From the NCBI GenBank assembly GCA_963827545.1, contig CAWHBI010000031.1:62001-126000 (forward strand): a DNA stretch of 64,000 bases. Reading direction: 5' to 3'. A program made the translations under genes and the position numbers. This stretch comes from AWTP1-13 sp963827545. Lineage in GTDB: Bacteria > Pseudomonadota > Alphaproteobacteria > Rhizobiales > Hyphomicrobiaceae. The notes below the pieces were generated by a model. The model saw only the letters and a program-made list of their open reading frames with translations, was not told the DNA's origin and searched no databases. Positions 1 to 8,876 of the stretch are shown here, piece by piece (position 1 is the stretch's first letter; each line of letters starts with the position of its first letter).

Positions 1-500
1 TGGAACGCGCGCGCAACCTGACCGAGGTGCTGCTGGGCATCTTCGGCAAGGTCGGCAACGGCGAGGATGAATCGGGTAGCCTGCTCTTCACCCTCGAGCT
101 GGCGGACAGCTTCATCACCTATCGCTCGCGCTACCGGCTCGAACCACTGCTCCCGCTCCTGCTCGATCTCCTGCTGATCGACGAGGGCAATCCGCGCAGC
201 GTCGCGTTCCAACTGGCGGAGCTCGCGCGGCACATCGATTCCCTGCCCCAGTCCAGCGAGGGCGGCGCGCGCATCGAGGAGCAGCGTATGGCCTTGTCGC
301 TGCTGACCGGCGTACGCCTCGCCGACGTCACCCTGCTGGCCAAGACCGAGCCGGATGGCGCGCGCCCGAACTTGCAGAAGCTGCTTAACGAGCAGAACTC
401 GGCCTTGCCCGTCCTCTCCGACATCATCGGGCGGCGCTATTTCAATCTCGTCGAGAAGGGCGCCAAGTGGGTGCGTGCGCGTTCGCGCGACGAGCCATGA
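1..500 (+). CDS. Alpha-E domain protein (DUF403), 3' part only
   Basis: The reading frame is already open at the window edge, so only about 165 C-terminal residues are seen. They are helical and arginine/leucine rich (YRSRYRLEPLLPLLLDLLL, then NPRSVAFQL), which is the look of the alpha-E (DUF403) domain. In many proteobacteria this protein is encoded with a circularly permuted ATP-grasp protein and a transglutaminase-like protein, a set predicted to make or modify a peptide. The stop overlaps the start of the downstream transglutaminase gene (ATGA), which fits that operon and implies translational coupling. The ATP-grasp part should lie just upstream, outside the window. Family call is confident; the biochemical role is unknown. 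Confidence 0.8.
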   Translation, partial: ERARNLTEVLLGIFGKVGNGEDESGSLLFTLELADSFITYRSRYRLEPLLPLLLDLLLIDEGNPRSVAFQLAELARHIDSLPQSSEGGARIEEQRMALSLLTGVRLADVTLLAKTEPDGARPNLQKLLNEQNSALPVLSDIIGRRYFNLVEKGAKWVRARSRDEP

Positions 501-1369
501 TGTTCGACGTCAGCCACCGCACCACCTACACCTACAGCAAGCCTGTCCTCCAATCGGAGCACCTGGTCCACATGACTCCGCGGCCGGCGCCGCGGCAGAT
601 CGTGCACCGCCACAGCCTGCTGATCGAGCCGGCTCCTTCGTCGAATGTCTCGCTCACGGATTATTTCGGCAACAGCAGCGCCATATTGACGATCGAGGAC
701 GAGCATTCCGAGCTGGTCATCCACGCCCGCAGCACCGTCGAGGTGCGGGCCCCCGACCTGCCGATGCCTGGCCTGTCCACGCCCTGGGAGCAGGTCGCGG
801 CCAAAACCAGGCGGAATGGCGGGCTGGACATCGGCGTTCTGCAGTTCGCCAGCACCTCGCGCCACACCAGGGTCGTGCGCGAGGCGGTCGACTATGCCCG
901 CCCGTCGTTTGCCCCGCAGCGGCCCGTCCTCGACGCCACGCTGGACCTGACCCGCCGCATCTACGAGGATTTCATGTTCGACAGCACAGCGACGGACATC
1001 TCCACGCCCGTGTCGCACGTGCTGCAGGAGCGGCGCGGCGTCTGCCAGGACTTTGCGCACCTGGCGCTCACCTGCTTCAGGGCCTTCGGGCTGCCGGCGC
1101 GCTACGTCAGTGGCTATCTCCTCACCTACCCGCCGCCGGGCATGGAGAAGCTGCAGGGCGCCGATGCGTCGCATGCCTGGATCTCGGTGTGGGCGCCGGA
1201 GGCAGGATGGGTCGATTTCGATCCCACTAACGGGATCATGCCGACGAACGAGCACATTACAGTCGCCTACGGGCGCGACTACGATGACGTGAGCCCCATC
1301 AGCGGCGTGCTGCTCGGCGGCAGCCGGCAGAAGATGACGATTGCGGTGGACGTGACGGTTGCCGGCTGA
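497..1369 (+). CDS. Transglutaminase-like family protein
   Basis: This is a 290-residue cytoplasmic protein with a transglutaminase-type papain fold. The N-terminal part (FDVSHRTTYTYSKPV) is the beta-sandwich typical of bacterial transglutaminase-like proteins. The core holds RRGVCQDFAHLAL, whose cysteine is the expected nucleophile. DASHAWISVW supplies the histidine and GWVDFDPTNG the aspartate. The start chosen is the ATG overlapping the stop of the alpha-E gene; a start 30 bases further upstream is open but would give an unlikely N-terminus. Substrate is unknown; the family may act as a protease or amide-bond hydrolase rather than a cross-linker. Confidence 0.88.
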   Translation: MMFDVSHRTTYTYSKPVLQSEHLVHMTPRPAPRQIVHRHSLLIEPAPSSNVSLTDYFGNSSAILTIEDEHSELVIHARSTVEVRAPDLPMPGLSTPWEQVAAKTRRNGGLDIGVLQFASTSRHTRVVREAVDYARPSFAPQRPVLDATLDLTRRIYEDFMFDSTATDISTPVSHVLQERRGVCQDFAHLALTCFRAFGLPARYVSGYLLTYPPPGMEKLQGADASHAWISVWAPEAGWVDFDPTNGIMPTNEHITVAYGRDYDDVSPISGVLLGGSRQKMTIAVDVTVAG

Positions 1370-1385
1370 GCGCGGCGCAAGGCGA

Positions 1386-1919
1386 TCACGCGGAGGTCTC
1401 GGCCTTGCGGCCGAACAACCAACGCCAAAGCCGGCGAAACCAACCTTCCTCCTTGGCGGGAGGGGCGGCTCCGGCGGGTGCCGGGCCGACGATGGCGCTA
1501 AATTTCTGGAAGAATTCGCCCGCCAGCTTCTTGGAGGTGGAGTCGATCAGTCGGCCGCCGAGCTGCGCAAGCTTGCCGCCGACATCGGCCTTGGCCTCGT
1601 ATTTGAGGAGCGTGTGCGACCCATCCTCGATAAGGCGCACGACTGCGCCGCCCTTCGCATACCCGGCCACACCGCCCTGGCCTTCGCCGGAGATGCGGTA
1701 GCCGTTCGGCGGATCGAGGTCCGAGAGCCTAACCTTGCCTGCGAACGCGGCCCGCACCGGGCCGATCTGCAGCTTCACCTTGGCGGTCATCTCCGTGTCC
1801 GACTGCTTCTCCAGGGACTCGCATCCGGGGATGCATTGCCTGAGCACCTCGACGTCGTTGAGTGCCGCCCACACGGCCTCACGGCTCGCGGCAATCCGCT
1901 CCTCGCCCGTCATGTCCAT
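1386..1919 (-). CDS. CoxG/SRPBCC family protein
   Basis: The 177-residue product opens with the SRPBCC/CoxG signature MDMTGEERIAASREAVWAAL and continues with LRQCIPGCESL, IGPVRAAFAGKV and the glycine-rich GEGQGGVAGYAKGGA. The last 35 residues are proline/alanine rich and end in a tryptophan/arginine patch (WFRRLWRWLFGRK) that probably touches the membrane. CoxG anchors carbon monoxide dehydrogenase to the membrane, but no cox genes are nearby, so this is a stand-alone lipid/ligand-binding-fold relative. The ATG at 1919 follows AGGAG at a good distance; a longer open frame exists but has no such site. Confidence 0.8.
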   Translation of the reverse strand: MDMTGEERIAASREAVWAALNDVEVLRQCIPGCESLEKQSDTEMTAKVKLQIGPVRAAFAGKVRLSDLDPPNGYRISGEGQGGVAGYAKGGAVVRLIEDGSHTLLKYEAKADVGGKLAQLGGRLIDSTSKKLAGEFFQKFSAIVGPAPAGAAPPAKEEGWFRRLWRWLFGRKAETSA

Positions 1920-1987
1920 TGCACGTGCTCCTGCTTGCCAAGCCGCAGGAGTATAGCAGCGGTAGCCGGAGTTGGAGCGCCCACGGC

Positions 1988-2416
1988 TCAGCTGGCAAAG
2001 CCGCACAACCTCTCGATCCGCTCGCGCCAGAGCGCGAGGGCAGGTGTTACGAGAAGCTCCATGACTAGCCCAAACAGCATGCCGGCCGAGGGAAGACCCA
2101 CCAGGAACAAGCCTGCGAGCCGCGCAAGACCGCCCGTGAAGACCAGCAGGGTCAAGAGGCGAAAGCGTACGCCCTGGGCCTCGATCTTCGGCACCGTCGC
2201 CCAGAAGGCAAGTCCGATAGCAAACAACAGACCCGAAAGGTAGCGCCCAGTGCTGTCTGCATCGAAGCCCAATGACGTGGCGGGCTCGAACACGCCAATG
2301 CCGAAGATCGCCCCCGCAAGCCCCGCCGAAATCGGGACGAGGGACAAGACCACTACACTGGTTTGCAGCATTCGAAGCTGCAGAGCGCAGGAGGCTGTGC
2401 GCGGCGCGCTGGTCAT
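1988..2416 (-). CDS. DUF4345-like integral membrane protein
   Basis: This 142-residue protein has four hydrophobic segments (about residues 18-40, 58-76, 85-104 and 112-130) with short polar loops and no charged catalytic motif. Size, spacing and motifs such as RYLSGLLFAIGL resemble the DUF4345 family of small four-helix membrane proteins. A GTG three codons upstream is an alternative start. It lies 68 bases upstream of the CoxG-like gene on the same strand and could be cotranscribed with it. Function is unknown. Confidence 0.65.
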   Translation of the reverse strand: MTSAPRTASCALQLRMLQTSVVVLSLVPISAGLAGAIFGIGVFEPATSLGFDADSTGRYLSGLLFAIGLAFWATVPKIEAQGVRFRLLTLLVFTGGLARLAGLFLVGLPSAGMLFGLVMELLVTPALALWRERIERLCGFAS

Positions 2417-2670
2417 GCGAGTCACCGGCGGTCGAATGAGAGCCCGTTTGCTGCGCGAACGACGCTTGCCTCGCGCGCCGAGGGACTACGCCCGGCCCAG
2501 CGGGACTGGTTTGCTGCCTGCTGGGCGCTCGCGATCAAGAACGCGTGATGCGTGCAGGCGCGCTCTGCCAGCGCGAAAATCGCGCGGCAAGGTGTCGACC
2601 ACCCCCGCGCGGGGATGACGTTTGTGGTGGCGGGCGGAGCCTCAGGACTATGCGATGCGCACGCTGGTCC

Positions 2671-3033
2671 TTATCGCACGGGCCCTCGATCTTCTTTGAG
2701 GAAGCGCCCTGCGACCCAGCCCTTCTTGCCGTTGAACTCCACCTGGCACCAGCGCGATTGCGCCGCCTCGTCGCGCTGAGCCTCCGTCATGCGCTTCCAC
2801 TGGTCGAACGTTACGGTGTTGGGGCATCCATGGTTTTTGAGGCCGCGCGCATTGTGGGGGATGCGAGCGATGCGCCGGCTGTCGCCGTCCGGAGCCACGC
2901 GCAGGTTGAGCGCGTCGTCCGACCTGACGCCGGTGACGGCCCAGAAGTCCGGCCCATCCGCCTGGGCTTGCGCCAGCGCGGGAATCGCCAGCAGTGTCAG
3001 CGTGCACAAAAAGTGGGCTCGAAATCCGGCCAT
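2671..3033 (-). CDS. Secreted SH3-domain protein
   Basis: This 120-residue protein begins with a signal peptide (AHFLCTLTLLAIPALAQAQA) and is therefore exported to the periplasm. The mature part is one bacterial SH3 (SH3b) domain, seen in DDALNLRVAPDGDSRRIARIP and later WCQVEFNGKKGWVAGRFL. A cysteine/asparagine-rich insert (NHGCPNTVTFDQWKRMT) separates the two halves. Such single-SH3b proteins are usually peptidoglycan- or protein-binding accessory factors. The start at MAGF was preferred because the 16 codons before it would spoil the signal peptide. Confidence 0.7.
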   Translation of the reverse strand: MAGFRAHFLCTLTLLAIPALAQAQADGPDFWAVTGVRSDDALNLRVAPDGDSRRIARIPHNARGLKNHGCPNTVTFDQWKRMTEAQRDEAAQSRWCQVEFNGKKGWVAGRFLKEDRGPVR

Positions 3034-3383
3034 TGCGATCTCGTCCAGGCTGCCATTGCGTGTGTAAGCCCCTCGCAGCAACCAAGCAAATCGTCACCTG
3101 ATCGGGTCCGCAGCGCAAGAGTGCTGAGCCGGCGCGCACAAAAGAGCCCGGTCCAGGGAGAGAAGACTCGGGGGACTAAGGGCTTCACTTCCGAGGCTTT
3201 GCTGGACCGGGCCGAGTGCCGATGGGCGCACTATACCAGCCTTTGCGGCACGGCCGCGGTCGCTCCGTGGCCAACTCGTGATTTTCGCTGGCGAATCCGC
3301 CGCTTGCGCCCCCGGCGTGGGCGCGCTTGCATTGCCGCTGCAAAGTGATGATCATGTGACACGCATAACAAACGGAGGCGCCA

Positions 3384-3773
3384 TTGAGCGACGTCGAACC
3401 CATACAGCTCGGCTCGCGCCGGAGCGCGGGCCCTGCAGGCACACTTGCCTTTGTTCCTTCCTCCTCCAATCTCTCGGCGATCTATTTCGACCGCCACGAG
3501 CTCAGAGAAATCCTGGTGGTGTACGGCCGCAAGGTGGCGGCTGGCGAATGGCGCGACTACGCCGTCGACTTCGGACGTGAAAAGGCGGTGTTCTCGGTGT
3601 TCCGCCGCACGAGCGAGGTGCCGATCTACCGCATCGAGAAGTGTCCGAGACTGGCGCGGCGGCAGGGCGCCTACAGCGTGGTGACCGTGGCTGGCCTGAT
3701 CCTTAAACGCGGGCACGACCTCAGGCGGGTGCTGGCAGTACTGGAGAAGGGGTTGCGGCTGGCCGCGGTGTGA
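3384..3773 (+). CDS. DUF2794 domain-containing protein
   Basis: The 129-residue product matches the alphaproteobacterial DUF2794 family, recognised from IYFDRHELREILVVYGRKV, EWRDYAVDF, VFSVFRRTSEVPIYRIEK and the basic end LKRGHDLRRVLAVLEKGL. No catalytic residues are apparent and the family has no known function. Translation most likely starts at a TTG at 3384, because GGAGG sits five bases upstream. The gene converges with the acetyltransferase gene to its right, with a stem-loop between them. Confidence 0.82.
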   Translation: MSDVEPIQLGSRRSAGPAGTLAFVPSSSNLSAIYFDRHELREILVVYGRKVAAGEWRDYAVDFGREKAVFSVFRRTSEVPIYRIEKCPRLARRQGAYSVVTVAGLILKRGHDLRRVLAVLEKGLRLAAV

Positions 3774-3832
3774 CTGGTGCCCCGAAGGGGCGGATGAGGG
3801 GGTCTTGCGACAGACAGTCGCCCACCAGTTCG

Positions 3833-3908
3833 GCCGAATGACTTACGGCTGCGCCACCGAAGTCGTGCCGATTGCCGAGGCGTGCCACGCAGCCGTAAGT
3901 CATGGCCT
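3833..3908. repeat. Long stem-loop between convergent genes
   Basis: Two perfectly complementary 16-base arms (3838-3853 and 3888-3903) flank a 34-base loop, and flanking GGCC extends the stem. The element lies between the 3' ends of the DUF2794 and acetyltransferase genes. There is no T-run, so it is either a processing/stability hairpin or a small mobile palindrome rather than a classic terminator. A second short palindrome follows at about 3914-3932 (CCTCTCCCCCGAGGGGAGAG) and encodes the last residues of the acetyltransferase. Confidence 0.6.
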
Positions 3909-4459
3909 CACATCCTCTCCCCCGAGGGGAGAGGGGTAGGCGGCGTCTTGTCGCCATCGCCCAGCGGCAGCTCCATGATGACGCTGTCGAGCCAGCGGCC
4001 GAATTTGTAGCCGACCGCGTGGATGGTACCGCAGAAGGTGAAGCCGAGATTGCGGTGCAGCGTGATCGAGGCGTAATTGCGCGAGTCGCCGATGACCGCG
4101 ACCATCAACCGATAGCCCTTGGCTGTCGACGTCTCGATCAGAGCCTGCAGCAGCAGGCGGCCAACGCCTTTACCCTGCGCCTCCGGTGCTATGTAGACCG
4201 AATCCTCAACAGTGAAGCGATAGCCGGGACGCGTGCGGTAAGCGTTGGCGTAGGCGTAGCCAACGACACGGCCGTCGAGCTCGGCGACGAAATAGGGATA
4301 GCCAGCGTCCACAACGCCCATCAAGCGGTGCAGCATTTCCGATTCGTCCGGCGGCTCCACCTCGAAGCTGGCTGTGCCGCGCAGCACGGCCGGGCGATAG
4401 ATGGCGGTGATGGCCGCAACGTCGGCCGCGGTGGCCGCGCGCAGAGTGGCCATGGTCAT
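3908..4459 (-). CDS. GNAT acetyltransferase, phosphinothricin-acetyltransferase-like
   Basis: The roughly 183-residue protein has the order of motifs of the phosphinothricin N-acetyltransferase subgroup of GNATs. These are AAITAIYRPAVLRGTASFE near the N-terminus, GYPYFVAELDGRVVGYAYA, the acetyl-CoA loop YIAPEAQGKGVGRLLLQAL and the end GYKFGRWLDSVIMELPL. The likely substrate is a small primary amine such as an amino-acid analogue. The last 12 residues (TPPTPLPSGERM) are encoded by a repetitive palindrome and are probably not part of the fold. Two ATGs (4459 and 4453) are possible. Confidence 0.82.
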   Translation of the reverse strand: MTMATLRAATAADVAAITAIYRPAVLRGTASFEVEPPDESEMLHRLMGVVDAGYPYFVAELDGRVVGYAYANAYRTRPGYRFTVEDSVYIAPEAQGKGVGRLLLQALIETSTAKGYRLMVAVIGDSRNYASITLHRNLGFTFCGTIHAVGYKFGRWLDSVIMELPLGDGDKTPPTPLPSGERM

Positions 4460-4523
4460 GAAGAATCCGTCATGTGGCATCAGGCAAGGGCCGCCGATCT
4501 TGCCCGACGGAGGCCCATAAGCA

Positions 4524-4550
4524 AAGGGCCCCGCCGCGGCGGGGCCCTTC
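4524..4550 (-). terminator. Hairpin terminator downstream of the BI-1 gene
   Basis: A GC-rich hairpin with 12-base arms (AAGGGCCCCGCC and its complement) around a three-base loop lies 22 bases beyond the BI-1 stop. On the minus strand it is followed by a short T-rich stretch (CCCTTTGCTT). It probably ends the BI-1 transcript before the acetyltransferase gene. Confidence 0.6.
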
Positions 4551-4571
4551 GTTCTCATACTTCACCCAGTG

Positions 4572-5369
4572 CTACTCGCGACTGCCGAACAGGGAGAGCA
4601 GTGAGGTGAACATGTTGATGAAGTCGAGGTAGAGGTTGAGCGCACCCATGATGGCGCCCTTGGTCATCGCCACCGTGTCGCCCATCACCGCGTAGTAGTT
4701 GTCCTTGATCTGCTGGGTGTCGTAGGCGGTGAGGCCAGCGAACACCAGCACGCCGATCACCGAGATCGCGAACTGCAACGCGCTCGACTGCAGGAACAGA
4801 TTGACGATAGCAGCGATGATGATGCCGAACACGCCCATGATCAGGAACGAACCCCAGCCGGAGAGATCCTTCTTGGTCGTGTAGCCATACAGGCTGAGGG
4901 CACCGAAGGCCGCCGCCGTTACGAAGAACACCTGCGTGATGGACGTGGCCGTGTAGCGCAGGAAGATGGTGGACAGCGACGCGCCCATCACGGCTGCGAA
5001 CAGCCAGAAGGCCAGCTGCGCCGCCCCAACGCTCATCTTGTAGATGCGCCAGGACAGGAAGAACACGAACGCCAGGGGTGCGAAAATCAGCACGTACATC
5101 AACGGTGTGGTGAACAGTGTCTGGCCAAGCGGGGTGAGGTACATACCCCGGTGCAGAGCCAGGATGCGGCCACCGGCGTTAGCGGCGAGCGCCGGGTCGG
5201 TGGTGACCGAGTAGGTGAAGATGACGTAGGCGACGACGCCGGTCAGCGCGATCCCCGCCGCCATGTAGTTGTACACGCTGAGCATGTACGCGCGCAGACC
5301 CTCGTCAACGGCGACGTCGGTGCGCGCAGACGCAGCGCCATGCGCATACCTGTTGTCGATCTGAGCCAT
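4572..5369 (-). CDS. Bax inhibitor-1 / YccA family membrane protein
   Basis: The 265-residue protein has seven hydrophobic segments after a polar N-terminus (RTDVAVDEGLRAYMLSVYNYM), the usual BI-1 layout. Family motifs are FGALSLYGYTTKKDLS, FAGLTAYDTQQIK and GALNLYLDFINMFTSLLSLFG. These proteins sit in the inner membrane; homologues conduct Ca2+ or modulate the FtsH protease. The start MAQIDN is preceded by AAGGA. The gene appears monocistronic, with a hairpin just after its stop. Confidence 0.92.
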   Translation of the reverse strand: MAQIDNRYAHGAASARTDVAVDEGLRAYMLSVYNYMAAGIALTGVVAYVIFTYSVTTDPALAANAGGRILALHRGMYLTPLGQTLFTTPLMYVLIFAPLAFVFFLSWRIYKMSVGAAQLAFWLFAAVMGASLSTIFLRYTATSITQVFFVTAAAFGALSLYGYTTKKDLSGWGSFLIMGVFGIIIAAIVNLFLQSSALQFAISVIGVLVFAGLTAYDTQQIKDNYYAVMGDTVAMTKGAIMGALNLYLDFINMFTSLLSLFGSRE

Positions 5370-5518
5370 GTGATCCTTCCCTTCAACAGTGGACGAAGCA
5401 CTCGCCTCGCCCCGCAATTATGGCGGCGGGTCCCTGCCCTGGCAAGGCCGCCCTTCCATACAAACCTCGCATCAAGACGTAAGCATGACAAACCGGGTTA
5501 ACAAGTGGTGAACACCGG

Positions 5519-8098
5519 TTATTCCGACCGCAGATGGGGCACCGGGGGGGCCTTGAGCACGCGCCACGTGCCAAAGCCGCCGAACAGGGCGACCAGAGCC
5601 GTGGCCAGAAGCATGGCCTCGGCCGCCGCCCGCCCGGAAAACGTGAAATCGAAGTCCATGACGCGCGACACGGTGATCCAGGCTGCGAGACTACCGATCA
5701 GCAGGGCAATGATCGAGGTTAACAGGGCCAGAATTAGGTATTCCAATAAATGGGATACCAGTATTCGCCGCCGAGTGGCGCCGAGGGTCTTGAGGATGAC
5801 CGCCTGCTTGATGCGGCGGCGCTGAGCCGTGGCCAGCGCGCCTGCGAGCACCAGCGCCCCTGCCATCAGCGTGACGCTTCCCGCTGCCCGAACTGCCACC
5901 ATGACGCGGGTGAAGATCACGTTGAAGGCATCGATGGCATCCTTGACGCGAATGGCCGTGGTGGCCGGGAACGCGCGGCCGATATCACGCGCGAGCTTGG
6001 CCTCGGCAGCGAGCGGCGCGTCCTTCGGCAGGGCGACCGTCGCCAGCAGGTTGTGGGGCGCGCCGGCGAAGGTGTTGGGCGAAAACACTAATACGAAATT
6101 GAGCGACAGGCTCTCCCACTTCACCTCACGCAAGTTGGCGATGCGGGCTGTGACGTTGCGGCCGAGCACGTTGACGGTGACGCTATCACCAACCTTGAGG
6201 CCCAGGCCCTTGGCGATGTCGGACTCGAAGGAGACGAGGGGCTCGCCCGCGTAGTCTTTGGGCCACCATGCGCCCGCCGTGACGGTGGTGCCTTCGGGCA
6301 CCGTCTCGGAATGGGTGAGGCCGCGATCGCCGGTCAGAACCCACTGCGCCTCTGGCGGCGCCTTCACCTGCTCAACGGGACGTTCACCGAGCTTGACAAG
6401 ACGGCCGCGCAGCATGGGGGCCTGCCGCACCTTGGCATCTGGATTGTCACGCTGGACCAGGGCCTTGAAGGCATCGATCTCCGCGCGTTTGACGTCGAGC
6501 ACGAAGTAGTTGGGGCTCTCGGAGGGCAGGCGCTCGGTCAACTCGGCGACGATGGAACTGTCGACCAGCGCCACCGTGACGAGAAGGGATAGCCCGGCGC
6601 CCAGCGAGAGCACGACGGCGCGGGTCAATCCACCCGGCGCGCCGAGGTTGCCGATGGCGAGGGCAAGTTCGGGCTGGCGCGGCCGCGGCACGCGGCGGGC
6701 GGCCCATGTCAGTGCCGATCCGAGAGCCAGGAACACGGCCAGCACGCCGACCACGCCGAGGCAGTAGTAGAGGGCGAGCAGCCGTGCCTCCGAGGACAGG
6801 ATCGCCAGGCCGATGAGCAGCAGGGCAGTGCCGAGTGTGAGCACTAGGATACGCGGACGGGGCAAGATGCGTTCGGGCGCGACGTCGTCGCGGAAGAGCA
6901 CGCCGGCACGCACCTGCTCGGCCCGACCGAGCGGCCAAAGCGTGAACAGCAAGGCCACGAGGAACCCATAGGCGGCGGCTGTGAGCAGGCTGCGGGCGCT
7001 CAGGCTGATCTCCGCCTTTAGCGGCAAAGCGTTGCCCAGCATGGCAGTCAACGCGATGGGGATCAGCATCCCCAGGGCCACGCCGACCGCAACGCCTATG
7101 CCGGCGATCAGCAGCACCTGCAACAGATGCACGCCGAAGATGATGCTCGACGTGGCGCCGAGGCTCTTGAAGGCGGCGATGACCTTGCGGCGGCGATCGA
7201 TATAGGTGGCAACCGCATTGGCAACGCCGACGCCGCCGACCAGTAGTGCCGTCAAGCCAACCAGAGTGAGGAACTGGCGCAGGCGCTCCAGCGTGCGCGA
7301 GATCTGCGGGGAGGGATCGCGCCGGTCGCGCACCGTGAAACCACCCTCGGGCAGCGCCAGTTTGACGGCCTCGCGGAAGCTCACGAGGCCGGCGTCCGAT
7401 TGGCCGGCGCCGCTGCCGAGCCTCATCGCATAGCGCCATCCGACCAGGCTGCCGGGCTCGATCAGGCCGGAGCGCTTCAACGTCTCGAGCGAGACGAGCA
7501 CGCGGGGTCCCGACGTGAAGCGCTCGACGAGCTTGTCTGGCTCGGTCTCGATGACCGCCCGGATCGGCACCTCGATGGTGCCGATCGAAAGGGCATCGCC
7601 AACCCTAAGCCCGAGCCGCTCCAGCAGGATCGGATCGACCACCGCGCTCGGTCCCTGACGGATGGCCTCATCGAGCGGCATAGCACCTGAAAGCTTCACC
7701 GTGCCGACCAACGGGTAAGCAGCGTCTACACCCTTGAGATCGACCAGCGCCTGCTCGGACCCATCGAGACGGCGCGCCATGGCCCTCAACGCGGCGGTCT
7801 CGCTGATGCGGCCTTGCTTTGCGAGCCAGGCACGCTCGCCGCCCTCCGCCGCCTTGTGCGGACGTGACAGCGTCACGTCGCCGCCGAGCAGCGCCTCGCC
7901 TTGGCGCTCGAAACTCGCGCGCAGCGCATCGGCTAGCGCACCGACGCCGGTAATGGCCGCCACTCCCAGCGCCACGCAGGCGATGAACACGTAGAAGCCT
8001 TTGAGGCCGTTGCGCTGCTCGCGCATGGCGAGGCCGAGCACCAGCGGCAGGCCCCAGTGCGCACGTTTAGCCCGGTGCTCGAGCGCGGCGACCGTCAT
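5519..8098 (-). CDS. FtsX-like ABC transporter permease (YbbP type)
   Basis: At 859 residues this has the length of YbbP-type permeases with two fused FtsX/MacB units. A membrane segment lies near residue 35. A large periplasmic domain follows (LLGGDVTLSRPHKAAEGGE is typical), then several helices around residues 270-460, a second periplasmic domain, and three helices at the C-terminus. The start overlaps the stop of the ATPase gene by four bases (ATGA). The ATPase, this permease and the divergent TesA-like esterase reproduce the E. coli ybbA-ybbP/tesA arrangement. The pair belongs to the LolCDE superfamily; the substrate is unknown, probably a lipid or lipoprotein. Confidence 0.9.
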   Translation of the reverse strand: MTVAALEHRAKRAHWGLPLVLGLAMREQRNGLKGFYVFIACVALGVAAITGVGALADALRASFERQGEALLGGDVTLSRPHKAAEGGERAWLAKQGRISETAALRAMARRLDGSEQALVDLKGVDAAYPLVGTVKLSGAMPLDEAIRQGPSAVVDPILLERLGLRVGDALSIGTIEVPIRAVIETEPDKLVERFTSGPRVLVSLETLKRSGLIEPGSLVGWRYAMRLGSGAGQSDAGLVSFREAVKLALPEGGFTVRDRRDPSPQISRTLERLRQFLTLVGLTALLVGGVGVANAVATYIDRRRKVIAAFKSLGATSSIIFGVHLLQVLLIAGIGVAVGVALGMLIPIALTAMLGNALPLKAEISLSARSLLTAAAYGFLVALLFTLWPLGRAEQVRAGVLFRDDVAPERILPRPRILVLTLGTALLLIGLAILSSEARLLALYYCLGVVGVLAVFLALGSALTWAARRVPRPRQPELALAIGNLGAPGGLTRAVVLSLGAGLSLLVTVALVDSSIVAELTERLPSESPNYFVLDVKRAEIDAFKALVQRDNPDAKVRQAPMLRGRLVKLGERPVEQVKAPPEAQWVLTGDRGLTHSETVPEGTTVTAGAWWPKDYAGEPLVSFESDIAKGLGLKVGDSVTVNVLGRNVTARIANLREVKWESLSLNFVLVFSPNTFAGAPHNLLATVALPKDAPLAAEAKLARDIGRAFPATTAIRVKDAIDAFNVIFTRVMVAVRAAGSVTLMAGALVLAGALATAQRRRIKQAVILKTLGATRRRILVSHLLEYLILALLTSIIALLIGSLAAWITVSRVMDFDFTFSGRAAAEAMLLATALVALFGGFGTWRVLKAPPVPHLRSE

Positions 8099-8781
8099 GC
8101 GGCGACAGCCTCCCGCTCGATGCGGCCGTCGGCCATGCGCACGACACGGCCGCAGCGCTCCGCCAGGCGGGTGTCGTGAGTGACGAGCATGAGGGTGGCC
8201 TGCCGGCGGCGCTGCAGGTCGAACAACAGGTCGACTACGTGCTCGCCGGTCTTGCCGTCGAGGTTGCCGGTCGGCTCGTCGGCCAGCACGATCTGCGGGC
8301 GGGGGCTCAGCGCCCTGGCGATGGCGACGCGCTGCTGCTCGCCGCCCGAGAGCTGGGCTGGGAAATGATCGATGCGATGCGACAGCCCGACCTCATCGAG
8401 CAGGGAGCGGGCGACGTCGAAGGCGTCGGCCTTGCCCGCGAACTCGAGGGGAAGGGCCACGTTCTCCAGCGCCGTCATGGTCGGCACGAGATGGAACGAC
8501 TGGAACACGATGCCGATGTTGGTGCCGCGGATGAGCGCCAGCTCGTCCTCATCGAGGCCCATGAACTCGTGGCCCGCGACTTGCACCCGGCCGGAACTCG
8601 CCCGCTCCAGGCCGGCGATCACCATCAGCAGCGAGGTCTTGCCCGACCCGCTGGGACCGACGATGGCGATGGATTCTCCAGGCGTAACAGAGAGATCGAC
8701 GCGCTTGAGGATCTCCACCGGGCCGGCGCGGCTGGTCAGCGTGAGCGACACGTCGGTGAGGGCGATGACGGAATTGACCAC
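8095..8781 (-). CDS. ABC transporter ATP-binding protein (YbbA/LolD type)
   Basis: The 228-residue ATPase carries Walker A (GPSGSGKTS), the Q-loop (FQSFHLVPTMTALENVALPLE), the signature LSGGEQQRVAIARAL, Walker B with DEP (IVLADEPTGNLD) and the switch histidine (LVTHD). The motif QSFHLVPTMTALENV is that of the MacB/LolD group that drives FtsX-like permeases. A GTG at 8781 preceded by GGGG is the most likely start; an in-frame ATG 45 bases upstream gives an atypical extension. It is translationally coupled to the permease. Confidence 0.92.
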   Translation of the reverse strand: MVNSVIALTDVSLTLTSRAGPVEILKRVDLSVTPGESIAIVGPSGSGKTSLLMVIAGLERASSGRVQVAGHEFMGLDEDELALIRGTNIGIVFQSFHLVPTMTALENVALPLEFAGKADAFDVARSLLDEVGLSHRIDHFPAQLSGGEQQRVAIARALSPRPQIVLADEPTGNLDGKTGEHVVDLLFDLQRRRQATLMLVTHDTRLAERCGRVVRMADGRIEREAVAA

Positions 8782-8876
8782 AATTCCCCGCTGGCTCCGG
8801 CCCTGGGCTTGCCCCGAGCCTTGCAAGTTTCTACGTCACACTCGAACACAGACGTCTTGGCGACAGGAAAAAAGCG

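Noticed and set aside
1359..2243. Long plus-strand frames opposite the CoxG-like and DUF4345 genes
   Set aside because: Antisense shadows; the minus-strand proteins carry clear family motifs.
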